5,929 nucleotides of DNA, from contig DATFDL010000727.1 in NCBI GenBank assembly GCA_035252155.1, positions 1 through 5,929 on the forward strand. The letters run 5' to 3'. The stretch is from JAICLL01 sp035252155. Lineage in GTDB: Bacteria > Planctomycetota > Planctomycetia > Pirellulales > JAICIG01. The position numbers and the translations under genes were made by a program. The notes below the pieces were generated by a model. That model saw nothing but the letters and a program-made list of their open reading frames with translations, searched no databases and was not told where the DNA came from. The stretch's first letter is position 1. Each line of letters opens with the position of its first letter. This document shows, one piece after another, positions 5,579 to 5,929 of this stretch.

Positions 5579-5929
5579 TTATCCGCCCAACTTCAGTAAG
5601 ATCGCCATCACGATCAATAGCAGGGCCAGGCAGAGCGAAGCCGTGATGATATTGCGCCGCAGACGTCGCTGTTGACGTTCTTCGTCGGTCAACTTTCGCA
5701 GCGTGCGATCGCTCGGCGCATCGGGCAGCGCCTGCGGCGCTCGGGCGACCGGTGACGGCACGGGTGCCACGCTCGCCAGCGCTCTGGGAGCCGGTCCAGG
5801 TAACACATCTCTCATCGGCAACGGTACTGTGGCGATAGGCGATGTAATCGGTGGCGCAGCGGCCACCGGCGCAGCGCCAAGACCGGGCGGCGCGGCGGCA
5901 AGCGGCGGCACGGTTCCGGGTTGACCGGG
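5579..5929 (-). CDS. Pro/Ala-rich protein with C-terminal membrane anchor (5' partial)
   Basis: The frame ends at TAA (5579-5581 on the minus strand) and stays open to the right edge, so the start is outside the window. A GTG at 5911 is unlikely to be the true start because the same Pro/Gly-rich composition continues upstream of it. About 75 visible residues are Pro/Ala/Val-rich and probably disordered. A charged helical segment follows (SDRTLRKLTDEERQQRRLRR), then one hydrophobic segment (NIITASLCLALLLIVMAILLKLGG) at the extreme C-terminus. The Arg-rich stretch before the hydrophobic segment suggests a cytoplasmic N-terminal part and a tail-anchored topology. I do not recognise a family. Planctomycete proteins with an N-terminal zinc ribbon, Pro-rich linker and membrane segment would look like this at their C-terminus, but no ribbon is visible here. 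Confidence 0.72.
   Translation of the reverse strand, partial: PGQPGTVPPLAAAPPGLGAAPVAAAPPITSPIATVPLPMRDVLPGPAPRALASVAPVPSPVARAPQALPDAPSDRTLRKLTDEERQQRRLRRNIITASLCLALLLIVMAILLKLGG

Overview
The window looks like a chromosomal segment of a GC-rich bacterium, most likely a planctomycete (Planctomycetota, perhaps Pirellulales). This assignment is by inference. It rests on a FecR-type protein with a HEAT-like tail, a divergent MnmE-like GTPase of a type I associate with planctomycetes, a secreted S41/PDZ protease with an Ala/Pro/Thr-rich N-terminal linker, the lack of clear Shine-Dalgarno sequences, and many small palindromic repeats between genes.

Layout: (1) 3-872 (+), the 3' part of a FecR-domain gene with a helical HEAT-like tail, cut by the left edge. 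(2) 873-1096, a convergent intergenic region with a ~78 bp inverted repeat carrying an AAAATGC tandem, then a 105 bp BIME-like element. (3) 1097-1717 (-), a YjdF/DUF2238 membrane protein whose stop codon lies inside that element. (4) 1718-1910, a divergent intergenic region with a symmetric -10-like box. (5) 1911-3149 (+), an MnmE/TrmE-like GTPase interrupted in frame by a perfect 90 bp copy of the same element, and ending in a small GTAGGG palindrome. (6) 3150-3772, 623 bp without a credible gene: a 155 bp nested inverted repeat, a short GTAG/hairpin element, a near-consensus sigma70-type promoter, and a ~180 nt leader with several consecutive hairpins. (7) 3773-5488 (+), a secreted S41 C-terminal-processing protease with intact Ser468/Lys493/Gln497. 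(8) 5489-5578, a convergent intergenic region filled by a second BIME-like element. (9) 5579-5929 (-), a Pro/Ala-rich protein with a C-terminal membrane anchor, cut by the right edge.

The genes do not form an obvious pathway. They alternate in orientation and look like independent housekeeping or envelope genes. What unifies the window is its repeats. At least four differ in sequence but share one plan: a GTAG tetranucleotide at the foot of a hairpin, often as two inverted copies around a spacer. That is the plan of REP/BIME elements mobilised by Y1 (HUH) REP-associated transposases (RAYT/TnpA-REP). No such transposase is in the window. The strongest observations are the perfect BIME-like element read through as exactly 30 sense codons inside a GTPase, and a second element whose two diverged hairpins keep base pairing through compensatory changes.
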